Notes under the pieces: generated by a model
Told to the model about the DNA's origin: nothing
Database searches by the model: none
Seen by the model: only the letters and a program-made list of their open reading frames with translations
Assembly (NCBI GenBank): GCA_016719055.1
Contig: JADKAW010000040.1
Span: forward strand, 62,001-126,000
Direction of reading: 5' to 3'
Origin: Candidatus Rhodoferax mariagerensis
GTDB lineage: Bacteria; Pseudomonadota; Gammaproteobacteria; Burkholderiales; Burkholderiaceae_C
DNA: 64,000 bases
Program-made: the position numbers and the translations under genes
In this document: one piece after another, positions 27,723-36,224 of the stretch
Position numbering within the stretch: position 1 is the stretch's first letter
How the letters are laid out: every line of letters begins with the position of its first letter

Positions 27723-28103
27723 GTGGCGCACCTGCCCTGGAGACCTGATTTCGCTAGCGGCGACCCAGCCATCGACCACGAGCACCAGGCTTTGGTTACC
27801 TTGATCAACGCGGTGCTGGACGGCGCTGCCCTGCACCCGAGCCAGCCGCGGGCGCTAGAGCTTGCTTTTGACGGACTGATCAGCCACGTAACAGCGCATT
27901 TTGGGCGTGAAGAAGGTTTGTTGCGCGCCGCAGGCGATGCCGGCGTTGATGAACGCGCCGCCTTGCACCAAAGCCTGTTGAACCAAGCCCAGACCCTTTA
28001 CGCCCAATTCGGCGCAGACCCCGAGGACACGTCGGCATTGCAGGCACTGGTGAAATTTTTGCTGGCTGAGCTGGTGAATGTTGCGCGGGATAAAAGCAAT
28101 TAG
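27723..28103 (+). CDS. Hemerythrin-like protein with incomplete iron ligands
   Basis: A 126-residue bacteriohemerythrin-family protein with an apparent GTG start. The N-terminal GDPAIDHEHQALVTLIN carries the first His ligand and HVTAHFGREEGLL gives the His-xxx-Glu pair. The third helix shows one His (AALHQSLLNQ) where two are normal. The last helix (FLLAELVNVARDK) lacks the usual WLxxHI histidine, keeping only the Asp. Classical proteins bind O2 at a di-iron site; this one may bind one metal or none. It follows the diguanylate cyclase by 21 bases and probably shares its transcript. A dispersed repeat starts right after the stop codon. Confidence 0.75.
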   Translation: MAHLPWRPDFASGDPAIDHEHQALVTLINAVLDGAALHPSQPRALELAFDGLISHVTAHFGREEGLLRAAGDAGVDERAALHQSLLNQAQTLYAQFGADPEDTSALQALVKFLLAELVNVARDKSN

Positions 28104-28104
28104 T

Positions 28105-28147
28105 GCCTCTAGCCCTCGCGATATAAGCGCTAGATACTACAAAAATC
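28105..28147 (+). repeat. Dispersed ~40-bp repeat, intergenic copy
   Basis: Reads GCCTCTAGCCCTCGCGATAT then AAGCGCTAGATACTACAAAA. In the genic phase it has TAA at the diagnostic codon. It abuts the hemerythrin stop codon. Confidence 0.75.
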
Positions 28148-28288
28148 AAAGCACCCGAGCAACACAAATGACACGCTCTTTGCGCAGCTAGCGGCATGTC
28201 TCATGCTTGCCCACTGTACTGATGATCGGTGCCTAGACAGCAGAACTCTTGATAGAACCATGCCGCGCGTTTGCAGCACGTTATCGCG

Positions 28289-28840
28289 CTAAGGGTTGTC
28301 GTTGGCGGATGACAAAACCCTGCGCGCACCGTCAAAGCGCCGGGACCAATACGACTGCCCCATGTTGTCCACCCTGACTTCGTCACCCGGCTTGGGCGAG
28401 TGCACAAACTTGCCTTCACCAATGTAGATGCCGACGTGGCTGAACGCGCGGCGCATGGTGTTGAAAAACACCAGATCGCCCGGTTGCAGGTCAGATTTGT
28501 CAATGCGCTGAGTGGCGGCGGCTTGTTGTTCCGCCCTGCGCGGCAGGATCAGGCCAATGGTCTGCTCATAGGTCGCCCTCACAAATCCGCTGCAGTCAAA
28601 GCCGGCTTCTGCCGAGTTGCCACCACGCCGGTAGGGCACCCCCAGAAAACCCAAGGCATTGGTCACCAGGTCCGAGGCTTTGACGGTGACCGTTTGACGA
28701 ACCTGATCGATCTGGGACAAAACCACTTTGCCCATCATGAAAGGACCGGTATCTTCAGGGGCTTCAGCAGGGGTTGCGTGCACCGTGCTGACCAGCAGGA
28801 AACTAAACATGAGGGCTGAAATTCGCATGGGGGCTAGCAT
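28289..28840 (-). CDS. NlpC/P60 family cell-wall peptidase (C40)
   Basis: An exported 183-residue peptidase. The signal peptide is MRISALMFSFLLVSTVHATP; the start is either the ATG at 28840 or the ATG at 28828. The catalytic Cys is in GFDCSGFVRATYEQ, His in FSHVGIYIGEG, and the third polar residue in KFVHSPKPGDEV. These enzymes cut D-gamma-glutamyl-meso-diaminopimelate or nearby bonds in peptidoglycan stem peptides in the periplasm. A gene of this type is common in Burkholderiales. It is not in an obvious operon, and the stretch of 185 bases before it toward the hemerythrin gene holds a dispersed repeat. Confidence 0.92.
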   Translation of the reverse strand: MLAPMRISALMFSFLLVSTVHATPAEAPEDTGPFMMGKVVLSQIDQVRQTVTVKASDLVTNALGFLGVPYRRGGNSAEAGFDCSGFVRATYEQTIGLILPRRAEQQAAATQRIDKSDLQPGDLVFFNTMRRAFSHVGIYIGEGKFVHSPKPGDEVRVDNMGQSYWSRRFDGARRVLSSANDNP

Positions 28841-29116
28841 AACAGGAGTTTGTGCGTTATTTTGACGTCATGTGAGTTATTGAAATCATCCGTAAGCTAT
28901 TGAATATAAACAATTTATTAATAAGTTCGATGTTCATGGTGGCTCGCGTGGCTCCTTCGAGCGTATTGCGGCAGCCCACTGTCACTTAGCGTCTTGGCTG
29001 TTGTGATGCCTGTTTTTTTGCTGCCCCGTTTTCAAGTGGCATTTTGAAAAACTCAAATATGCAGGCCCGGTCGCCGGGCGCAGACAGGAACGCCAGCTGT
29101 CAATCTCTATAGCGAC
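28841..29116. other. Intergenic region between two minus-strand genes
   Basis: An AT-rich stretch with no supported gene. It holds the likely promoter of the NlpC/P60 gene and a GC-rich hairpin at 29065-29079. Confidence 0.45.
29065..29079 (-). terminator. Possible terminator of the heme-motif chemoreceptor gene
   Basis: GCCCGG-TCG-CCGGGC forms a six-base-pair GC stem 38 bases past the chemoreceptor stop. On that strand a T-rich run follows only after about ten bases, so intrinsic termination is plausible but not certain. Confidence 0.35.
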
Positions 29117-30682
29117 CTATGACCGTCCGAGAAAGATCTGAGAAGAGTTTTCCTTCACCTTGAAGGTGCTCACGATGTGCTCAAGGTGTTCGGCCTGATC
29201 TTGCAGCGACTGCGCCGCCGCCGCCGCCTGTTCCACCAACGCGGCGTTTTGTTGTGTCACTTCGTTCATCCGTGCAATGGCGCTGCCCACGCGTTCGATA
29301 CCGCTGGTCTGGTCTGCCTCGGCGACTGAAATTTCGGCCATGATGTCCGTTACGCTCTGGATGCTTTTCACAATATCGTTCATGGTGCGACCGGCTTGCT
29401 GTACCAGAACACTGCCGGCTTCGACTTTGCTGACAGAGTCGCCAATCAAGGCCTTGATTTCCCGCGCAGCATCGGCCGAGCGTTTGGCCAGGTTACGCAC
29501 TTCGGATGCCACCACGGCAAAACCGCGGCCTTGCTCGCCAGCCCGTGCCGCTTCAACTGCCGCATTGAGCGCCAGAATATTGGTTTGAAAGGCAATGCCG
29601 TCAATCACCGCAATGATGTCCACGATGCGTTTGGAAGACTGGTTGATCGAACCCATGGTGTCGATCACGCCAGACACCACCGAGCCCCCCTGCAGTGCCA
29701 CATCCGAGGCTGAATGCGCCAGATCGTTGGCATGGCGGGCATGCTCGGCATTTTTGTTGACCGCCGAGGTGACCTCGGCCATCGAGGCCACCGTACTCTC
29801 CAGCGAGCTGGCCTGCAGCTCGGTGCGGTTCGACAAATCGAGGTTGCCGCTGGCGATGTCGCTTGAGGCACTGAAAATGGAATCGGTGCCCATTCGAACC
29901 TCACGCACGATTTTTTCCAGGCTGCGGCTCATGTCGTTCAGGGCTTGTTGCAGTTGGCCCATTTCGTTGCTGGATGTGACATCGATTTTTTGCGTCAGAT
30001 CACCTTTTGCAATCCCGCTGGCCACCTTGATGCAATATTCAAGCGGGCGTGTGACAACGCGGCGAATAAACGGATAAATCAGCATCAGCACCGGGATGCA
30101 GGTGATGAGCGCGGCCAAAATGGATTTGAGGCGTTGATCAGCCAGACTGGCGTTGACCTTGTCCAGCGACACCTTCATGCTGACCACACCAAGCACCGTG
30201 CCTTCCGGCGCCACATGACAGGTGGTGCAGTCCTTGCCCAGCGAATTTTTAAGCGCCAAGGTGGGTCGAACCGCACGCAGATATTCGCCCTTGGCATCCG
30301 ACTCAACCAGCACGATTTCCTTGCCGGTTTGCAGCACTTTTTGCTCCAGCGCATCGGGTTTGGAGTCGTCTTTTTCGGTGCCAGGCCCAAACAGCTTGAT
30401 CACCGCTTCGCCGCGCAGCACCCGGACATCGCGAATCGAGCCAAGCTGTTTGACCTGGTCCAGAAAAACATTGCGCTGGGCCACGGTGCCGGTGACCATC
30501 ATGCCAGTGAGCCCTGCCATCGTGGCGTCGTGCATGCTGCTGGAAAAGTCAGTGGCCTGGTCCAGCGCGGCCTGGCGTGTCACATGCCCCTGCCAGATGA
30601 TCACACCGGTCCAGACCACTAACAGTGCAGCACCGATGGTGGTCAATAGCTGAACCCAAATTTTGTACTTGGTGGCTGGCAC
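29117..30682 (-). CDS. Methyl-accepting chemotaxis protein with a c-type heme motif in its sensor domain
   Basis: A 521-residue chemoreceptor. TM1 is near 9-30 and the periplasmic domain spans about 31-186. It contains CTTCH (residues 152-156), a CxxCH site for covalent heme attachment, inside a segment resembling the heme-bearing PAS/Cache sensors known from Geobacter receptors. TM2 is near 187-206, followed by HAMP and a signalling hairpin (IDGIAFQTNILALNAAVEAA, GFAVVASEVRNLAKRSADAA). Unlike the receptor at 8.9 kb it has no WETF-type tail. The GTG start at 30682 is supported by AAGGA seven bases upstream. It probably senses redox state, oxygen or another heme ligand. Confidence 0.9.
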   Translation of the reverse strand: MPATKYKIWVQLLTTIGAALLVVWTGVIIWQGHVTRQAALDQATDFSSSMHDATMAGLTGMMVTGTVAQRNVFLDQVKQLGSIRDVRVLRGEAVIKLFGPGTEKDDSKPDALEQKVLQTGKEIVLVESDAKGEYLRAVRPTLALKNSLGKDCTTCHVAPEGTVLGVVSMKVSLDKVNASLADQRLKSILAALITCIPVLMLIYPFIRRVVTRPLEYCIKVASGIAKGDLTQKIDVTSSNEMGQLQQALNDMSRSLEKIVREVRMGTDSIFSASSDIASGNLDLSNRTELQASSLESTVASMAEVTSAVNKNAEHARHANDLAHSASDVALQGGSVVSGVIDTMGSINQSSKRIVDIIAVIDGIAFQTNILALNAAVEAARAGEQGRGFAVVASEVRNLAKRSADAAREIKALIGDSVSKVEAGSVLVQQAGRTMNDIVKSIQSVTDIMAEISVAEADQTSGIERVGSAIARMNEVTQQNAALVEQAAAAAQSLQDQAEHLEHIVSTFKVKENSSQIFLGRS

Positions 30683-30968
30683 GGTGAATTCCTTGATGTC
30701 CGACGATGAATCTTTTTTATCCCGGCGATGGTACTCTGATCAGCCTGAGTTCCACGTCACATTTACGGCATTTAACGCGCTTTTGTCACAATTTCTGGCG
30801 TGCCTGCCCAGTCAATCGCCAGATTGGTGCCAGCAACAATGCCGGAGGTGTGGTTTTGAAAAGTCGTCTGTTGACGATTTAAATCGGCCCTGATTTGTTC
30901 TAGACTCAAACCACGGGTCCGCTGCGCGGTTACCGGTCAATAAGCACTCATCATTTCGAAAGTCTCTT
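30683..30968. other. Divergent intergenic region
   Basis: 286 bases between the chemoreceptor and the phosphotransferase genes, which are divergent. No gene, no dispersed repeat and no clear -35/-10 pair that I would defend. Confidence 0.45.
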
Positions 30969-32657
30969 ATGTTTGAATCGGCAGAGATTGGGCACAAACT
31001 GGACAAATCTGCCTTTCGCGCGGCCGTACCTGTGTTGCGCGCGGCCTTGCAAGAGGCGCAGGTCGATTTGTTCACCAAGCACAAGTTTCCCGCGGTGGTG
31101 CTGATCAGCGGTCAGGACGGTGCCGGCAAAGGTGAAACCATCAATGTGCTCTACGAATGGATGGACCCGCGGTTTTTGTCGACACTGGCTTTTTCAGAGC
31201 CGAGTGATGAAGAACGCGAACGCCCCCCCATGTGGCGCTATTGGCGCTCGTTGCCGCCCAAAGGGCTCATTGGCATTTTTGCGGGCTCTTGGTATTCAGA
31301 CCCGATTCGCGAACGCATCCAGGGTGAAATTTCTTTGAAAGAACTTGATGCCCGAGCCCAGCAGATCAACCGCTTTGAGGAAATGCTGGTCAACGAGGGT
31401 GCCCTGGTTCTCAAGTTCTGGTTCCACCTGACCAAAGACGGGCAGCGTGCCCGCCTCAAGGCGCTAGAGGCCGACCCGCGCACGGCCTGGCGCGTGACGC
31501 AATGGAACTGGGACCGCCTGAAAACCTACGACCAGTTGCAAGACGTGGCCGGGCACTTGCTGCGCATTACCAACACTGCTGCTGCGCCGTGGGTGGTGGT
31601 GGAGGGCACGGACGATCGTTACCGGTCGCTGACGGTGGGGCAGGTGCTGCTGGATGCCCTCAAGCGCAAGCTGGCCAACCCTGATCGCCCCCAGGCCCCG
31701 GTGGCGCCGATGGTGCGCGTCACGCTGGATGGCCGCAACGTGCTGTCTGAGCTCGATTTGACGCTGAGTATGGAAGAAAAAACCTACAAGGACGAACTGG
31801 CGCAATGGCAAGGGCGTTTGTCGGAACTGGTGCGCGATGAACGGTTCAAGAACCGCTCGCTGGTGTGTGCTTTTGAGGGGGCTGACGCGGCCGGTAAAGG
31901 CGGCGCAATTCGTCGCATCACCGCCGCACTCGACGCCCGCCAATACCAGGTCACACCGGTGGCTGCACCCACCGACGAAGAAAAGGCGCAACCGCATTTG
32001 TGGCGCTTTTGGCGTCATTTGCCGCGCCACGGCACGGTCGCCATTTTTGACCGCACCTGGTATGGCCGGGTGCTGGTGGAGCGGGTAGAAGGGTTTTGCA
32101 CCGAAAACGACTGGCTGCGGGCTTACTCCGAGATCAACGACTTTGAGCATGAAATGATCGACGCCGGCGTGATTGTGGTGAAGTTCTGGCTGCAGATCAG
32201 CCAGGAAGAACAGCTCAGGCGCTTTCAGGAGCGCGAAAAAATCGAATTCAAACGCTTCAAGATCACCCAGGAAGACTGGCGCAACCGTGAAAAGTGGGGT
32301 GACTACCAGACCGCGATCTGTGACATGGTTGAGCGCACCAGCACCGGCAACGCGCCCTGGACACTGGTCGAAGCCAACGACAAAAACTATGCACGGGTAA
32401 AAATATTGCGCACGTTGTGTCAGCGTTTTGAAGCCGAGTTGTCAGGACTGCCTATGTCAACGCACGGCGGGAACAAAAAAGTGCTTGCAAAACGCGTCAA
32501 GACTGACAAAGACAGCAAACTGGACAAGGCAGAAAAAACCGGAAAAACCGAAAAAACTCAGCTGTTGGCGGCGGCGGACAACGCGTTGCAGCCATCATCA
32601 GCCGGTGCCCACAAGGCAAAGCCAGACAGCAGCAAGCCTAAAAAAGCAAAAAATTAA
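30969..32657 (+). CDS. pap: Polyphosphate:AMP phosphotransferase (two-domain PPK2)
   Basis: A 562-residue class II PPK2 enzyme made of two homologous kinase domains. It transfers phosphate from polyphosphate to AMP, making ADP. Domain 1 has Walker A GQDGAGKG (48-55), the segment EPSDEERERPPMWRYWRSLP and a lid. Domain 2 has FEGADAAGKGGAIRRI (about 302), PTDEEKAQPHLWRFWRHLP, the Walker B-like FDRTWYGRVLVERVEGF, and the closing segment WTLVEANDKNYARVKILRTL. The C-terminal 70 residues are a Lys-rich low-complexity tail (DKAEKTGKTEKTQ), not part of the catalytic fold. The gene stands alone, convergent with hemH five bases away. Confidence 0.92.
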   Translation: MFESAEIGHKLDKSAFRAAVPVLRAALQEAQVDLFTKHKFPAVVLISGQDGAGKGETINVLYEWMDPRFLSTLAFSEPSDEERERPPMWRYWRSLPPKGLIGIFAGSWYSDPIRERIQGEISLKELDARAQQINRFEEMLVNEGALVLKFWFHLTKDGQRARLKALEADPRTAWRVTQWNWDRLKTYDQLQDVAGHLLRITNTAAAPWVVVEGTDDRYRSLTVGQVLLDALKRKLANPDRPQAPVAPMVRVTLDGRNVLSELDLTLSMEEKTYKDELAQWQGRLSELVRDERFKNRSLVCAFEGADAAGKGGAIRRITAALDARQYQVTPVAAPTDEEKAQPHLWRFWRHLPRHGTVAIFDRTWYGRVLVERVEGFCTENDWLRAYSEINDFEHEMIDAGVIVVKFWLQISQEEQLRRFQEREKIEFKRFKITQEDWRNREKWGDYQTAICDMVERTSTGNAPWTLVEANDKNYARVKILRTLCQRFEAELSGLPMSTHGGNKKVLAKRVKTDKDSKLDKAEKTGKTEKTQLLAAADNALQPSSAGAHKAKPDSSKPKKAKN

Positions 32658-32662
32658 TGCGC

Positions 32663-33769
32663 CTACTGGCTGGCACCCAGTGCCAGGGCACGCTCGCGTG
32701 ATGCTGCCAGGATCGCGGTCCGATCAGTGGCCATGGTCGGCCAGCCGCCCAGATGCTGCTCGGTGATGTTGCACAGCGCAGTGATCCAGGCCGGGTCGTC
32801 GTTGAGGCAGGGGATGTAATGAAACTCTTTGCCACCGGCGTGTAAAAACGCCTTGCGTGCTTCCATGTTGATTTCTTCCAGCGTTTCCAGGCAGTCGCTG
32901 GTAAACGCCGGGCACACCACATCGACCCGCTTGACACCGGCTTGGCCCATGGCAATCAGACTGGGCTCGGTGTAGGGTTGCAGCCACTTGGCGCGGCCCA
33001 GGCGCGACTGAAAAGTGACTTTGAACTGGTCTTTTGACAGGCCCAACTGCCCGGCCAGCAGGCGAGCGGTTTTGAAACACTCGCAGTGATAGGGGTCGCC
33101 CAGATGCAGCGTGCGCTCGGGCACGCCATGAAAGCTCATCACCAGCACATCCGGGTGGCCACTGCCAGACCAGTACTTTTCAACCCGCCCTGCCAGCGCG
33201 GCAATGTAGCGCGGGTCGTCGTGGTAGTGGTTGACAAAGCGCAGCTCGGGGATGCAGCGGGTGCGCCCGGCCCAGTGGTACACCGCGTCAAACAGGCTGG
33301 CCGTGGTGGTGGCCGAATACTGCGGGTAGGCGGGCAAAATCAGCACCCGTGTGGTGCCGGCGGCTTTCAGTGCGTCGAGTTGCGAAGCAATCGAGGTGCT
33401 GCCATACCGCATGGCATAACGCACCTGCACGTCGTGCCCGCGCTGGGCCAGCCAGCCTTGCAATAACTTGGCTTGCTTGTCGGTCCAGACCTTGAGGGGC
33501 GAGCCGTCTGTGCTCCAGATGCTGGCGTATTTGGCCGCCGATTTGGCCGGACGAGTGCGCAAAATGATGCCATGCAGGATCATCAGCCACAGCAGTCGGG
33601 GGATTTCGACCACCCGTGGGTCGCCCAAAAATTCAGCCAGAAAGCGCCGCACATCTGGCGCGGTGGGGCTGTCGGGGGTGCCTAGATTGCAGTACAGCAC
33701 CGCCGTGCGGGGCACTTGCCCATGGGTGAAAGCGGGTTCGTTGGCAAAGGGTGATGAAAATGGGCTCAT
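32663..33769 (-). CDS. hemH: Ferrochelatase
   Basis: Inserts Fe2+ into protoporphyrin IX to make protoheme. The 368-residue protein shows VLYCNLGTPDSP at the N-terminus, SPLKVWTDKQAKLLQ, MRYGSTSIASQLD, the catalytic histidine in VMSFHGVPERTLHLGDPYHC, and the conserved glutamate in CPAFTSDCLETLEEI. Both key residues are present. It is the last gene of a minus-strand operon behind the acylase (9-base gap) and hpnE/D/C. No C-terminal iron-sulfur cysteine cluster is seen. Confidence 0.95.
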   Translation of the reverse strand: MSPFSSPFANEPAFTHGQVPRTAVLYCNLGTPDSPTAPDVRRFLAEFLGDPRVVEIPRLLWLMILHGIILRTRPAKSAAKYASIWSTDGSPLKVWTDKQAKLLQGWLAQRGHDVQVRYAMRYGSTSIASQLDALKAAGTTRVLILPAYPQYSATTTASLFDAVYHWAGRTRCIPELRFVNHYHDDPRYIAALAGRVEKYWSGSGHPDVLVMSFHGVPERTLHLGDPYHCECFKTARLLAGQLGLSKDQFKVTFQSRLGRAKWLQPYTEPSLIAMGQAGVKRVDVVCPAFTSDCLETLEEINMEARKAFLHAGGKEFHYIPCLNDDPAWITALCNITEQHLGGWPTMATDRTAILAASRERALALGASQ

Positions 33770-33778
33770 GCCCCATTT

Positions 33779-36187
33779 TCACCGAAGCGCTGCCGGCTTG
33801 AGGGTGAGGGTGCTGCGGGTGTTGGGGGCTACGTCGGCTTCACTCAAAAACTGCTGCATGTAACCACCGACAATATAGGCCGCTGCCTGGTCTTTGTAAT
33901 GGCGGTCAAACAACACACCGCTTTGCCCGATTGGGTTGATGCCGCGCGCCTGCGACGCATCGGCAAAGTCAATCACGCGCCGGGTCGACGGCCCATAACT
34001 CACTGCCCAGGGTGCCGGGCCAATGCTGGTGGCTAGGTTGTTGGGCACCTCGCGCCCGCCAGGTGCATCAAAAGGCCCCACATTAAAGAGCCCGCCCAAG
34101 GATGATTTGCCGGCCAGCGGATGCACATGCGTCAGGGTGTGGGCGCGTCCCCAGCCCCAGTCATTGGGACTTTTGCCAAGCGTTTTTTTCAGATGGTCCA
34201 CGCTGGCGCGCCAGGCTATGCGCATGATGTCCTTGCGGGTTTCGACCTTTTCGGTTTTGGCGTTGTCCCACCACGCTGAGGTCTCGTCAGCGGCCAGTCG
34301 TGGCAGCGCCAGGTCCAGCGCCCGGGTGCCCAGCAGGCTCTGAAACTGAACCTCGCCGAGCTCATCGGCCAGCGTGGCCCGTGCCATTTCGTAGAGAAAC
34401 TGGGTGAACACGGTGGGTGGGATGTTGAACGTGGTGTATTGCCCGTCCCACAAGGTCAGGCTGTCAAATACCGAGCGCTCCAGCGGATCGCGCACTACGT
34501 CACTGAGCACCGGCAGCAAGGGTTCGAGGACGCGCCAGTAGTAGCCGGTCTGGGTGCTGAGCTGCAACGACTGGCTGTTGAGCGCATTCCACTGGATCTT
34601 GTCATCGCCCAAGCGGTCTTCAAGTGCCTGCGCCCGGTCGGGCGGGTTGTAGTAACCGGGAATTGGCAGGCCGCTGGTCGATTTGGGCTGCTGGTTGGCC
34701 GACACAATATAGCCACGGGCCGGGTTTTCTTCCTGCGGGTTGTCACTGAAGCGGTAAAAGCCCAGTTTGTCGGCTTCGGTGGTTTCGCCGTCCAGCAAAA
34801 AAGCCGGGTTGACGTTAGCAGGGCGGATCGGCAACTTGGCCGCAGCCCACCAGCCGATGTCGCCGCTGGCGCTGGCCCACACCACGTTGAGGCCTGGGGC
34901 GTGGATTTTGCTGGCGGCAGCGCGCGCCCGGGGCAGGGTATTGGCGCGGTTAAGCTCATAAAACGCCTCCAGCAGGGGGTTGTCGGTTTCCAGAAAAGTC
35001 CACCATAGGGCCACCGGTGCCTTGCCCAGGGTTTCGCGAAATGCGCCGGTAATGATGGGGCCATGCATCGAGCGCTGCAGCGTCAGTTTGACCTGCTTGC
35101 CGTCCTTGACCTTGATGATTTCCTCCGAATTGCCCAGGTCGCTCCACTTGCCTTTGAAGTTGACCTGGTTGGGGTTGGCGGGGTTGACGGCTTCAGCGAT
35201 CAAGTCCATGTCGTCGTTTTGAAACATGGTCAGGCTCCAGCCAAATTGCTGGTTGTGACCCAGCAGCGCAAAGGCCAGCAGTGGATGAAAGTGACCATAA
35301 AGCTCAAACCCGGGCGCATTCAGGTGGGCTTCATACCAGACCGAGGGCAGCGAAAAACCGATATGTGGGTCGCCGGACAGCATGGGTCGGCCGCTAGAGC
35401 TGCGGGTGCCCGCCACCGCCCAGGCGTTGCTGCCCTCAAACAGCGGCACGCCAGCCAGATGTTGTGCCTGTTCACTGACTTGGGCCAGCTGGTTCAAGGC
35501 CGGAAAGTCTGGCTGACGGGCGGCATTGGAGGGTGGGGTAACCACACCCATCGGGTTCCACTCCAGGTCAAAAATTTTCAGGTAGTCGTCACCCAGTTCA
35601 TCGCGCACAAAGGTCAGTACCGGCTCACTTTTAAGCGCTGCGGCAAAGCTGTAAGCCAGATAGCCCGACACGGCTACCGTGTCCTGCAGGGTGAAGGGGC
35701 GTTTGGGCATGCCTGCCAGGTCAAACTCGAAGGGGGCCGGGTGGCTGGCCTGAAACTGGTTGATACCGTCCAGGTAGGCCAGCTGCGCCACCGCAGACGG
35801 GCTTTTGAGATCCATGCCAGCCACCACTTTGTCAGCGTGGTCGCGCAAACCCAGGGTGCGAAACAGCCGGTCGAGCTTGACCAATTTGGGCCCAAGCACT
35901 TCGGCCAGCTCGCCACGGGCCAGTCGGCGCACCATGTCCAATTGAAACAGGCGGTCTTGTGCGTGCACATAGCCAAGCGCCCGGTACAGGTCGGGCTCGT
36001 TGGTGGCCTTGATGTGTGGAATGCCGCGATCGTCATAACGCACGCTGACTGGTGCTGTCAGGCCGGTGAGCATCAGCTCGCCCGAGCGTTGCGGTTGCTT
36101 GGTGCTGATATACCAAAAGCCAGCGCCCGCAGCCACCATCAGCACGCCCACCAGCAGTGCGAGAACTATTTTGAGGGCTAACTTCAT
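33779..36187 (-). CDS. Penicillin acylase family (S45) Ntn-hydrolase
   Basis: An 802-residue membrane-anchored or exported acylase. The N-terminal hydrophobic segment is KLALKIVLALLVGVLMVAAG. The small-subunit region (GIPHIKATNEPDLYRALGYV, LFQLDMVRRLARGELAEVLG) comes first, and the maturation site and nucleophilic serine are near residue 253 in EGSNAWAVAGTRSSSG. The large-subunit segments MLSGDPHIGFSLPSVWYEAH and VSANQQPKS follow. Such enzymes self-process and cleave amides of beta-lactams, acyl-homoserine lactones or N-acyl peptides; the substrate is not readable here. Its position between hpnE (37-base gap) and hemH (9-base gap) in a hopanoid operon is notable. A periplasmic N-acyl amide hydrolase is the safest description. 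Confidence 0.9.
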   Translation of the reverse strand: MKLALKIVLALLVGVLMVAAGAGFWYISTKQPQRSGELMLTGLTAPVSVRYDDRGIPHIKATNEPDLYRALGYVHAQDRLFQLDMVRRLARGELAEVLGPKLVKLDRLFRTLGLRDHADKVVAGMDLKSPSAVAQLAYLDGINQFQASHPAPFEFDLAGMPKRPFTLQDTVAVSGYLAYSFAAALKSEPVLTFVRDELGDDYLKIFDLEWNPMGVVTPPSNAARQPDFPALNQLAQVSEQAQHLAGVPLFEGSNAWAVAGTRSSSGRPMLSGDPHIGFSLPSVWYEAHLNAPGFELYGHFHPLLAFALLGHNQQFGWSLTMFQNDDMDLIAEAVNPANPNQVNFKGKWSDLGNSEEIIKVKDGKQVKLTLQRSMHGPIITGAFRETLGKAPVALWWTFLETDNPLLEAFYELNRANTLPRARAAASKIHAPGLNVVWASASGDIGWWAAAKLPIRPANVNPAFLLDGETTEADKLGFYRFSDNPQEENPARGYIVSANQQPKSTSGLPIPGYYNPPDRAQALEDRLGDDKIQWNALNSQSLQLSTQTGYYWRVLEPLLPVLSDVVRDPLERSVFDSLTLWDGQYTTFNIPPTVFTQFLYEMARATLADELGEVQFQSLLGTRALDLALPRLAADETSAWWDNAKTEKVETRKDIMRIAWRASVDHLKKTLGKSPNDWGWGRAHTLTHVHPLAGKSSLGGLFNVGPFDAPGGREVPNNLATSIGPAPWAVSYGPSTRRVIDFADASQARGINPIGQSGVLFDRHYKDQAAAYIVGGYMQQFLSEADVAPNTRSTLTLKPAALR

Positions 36188-36224
36188 GGTGACGTGGGGG
36201 TGGTGATGCGGTGCAAGGTCTTGA

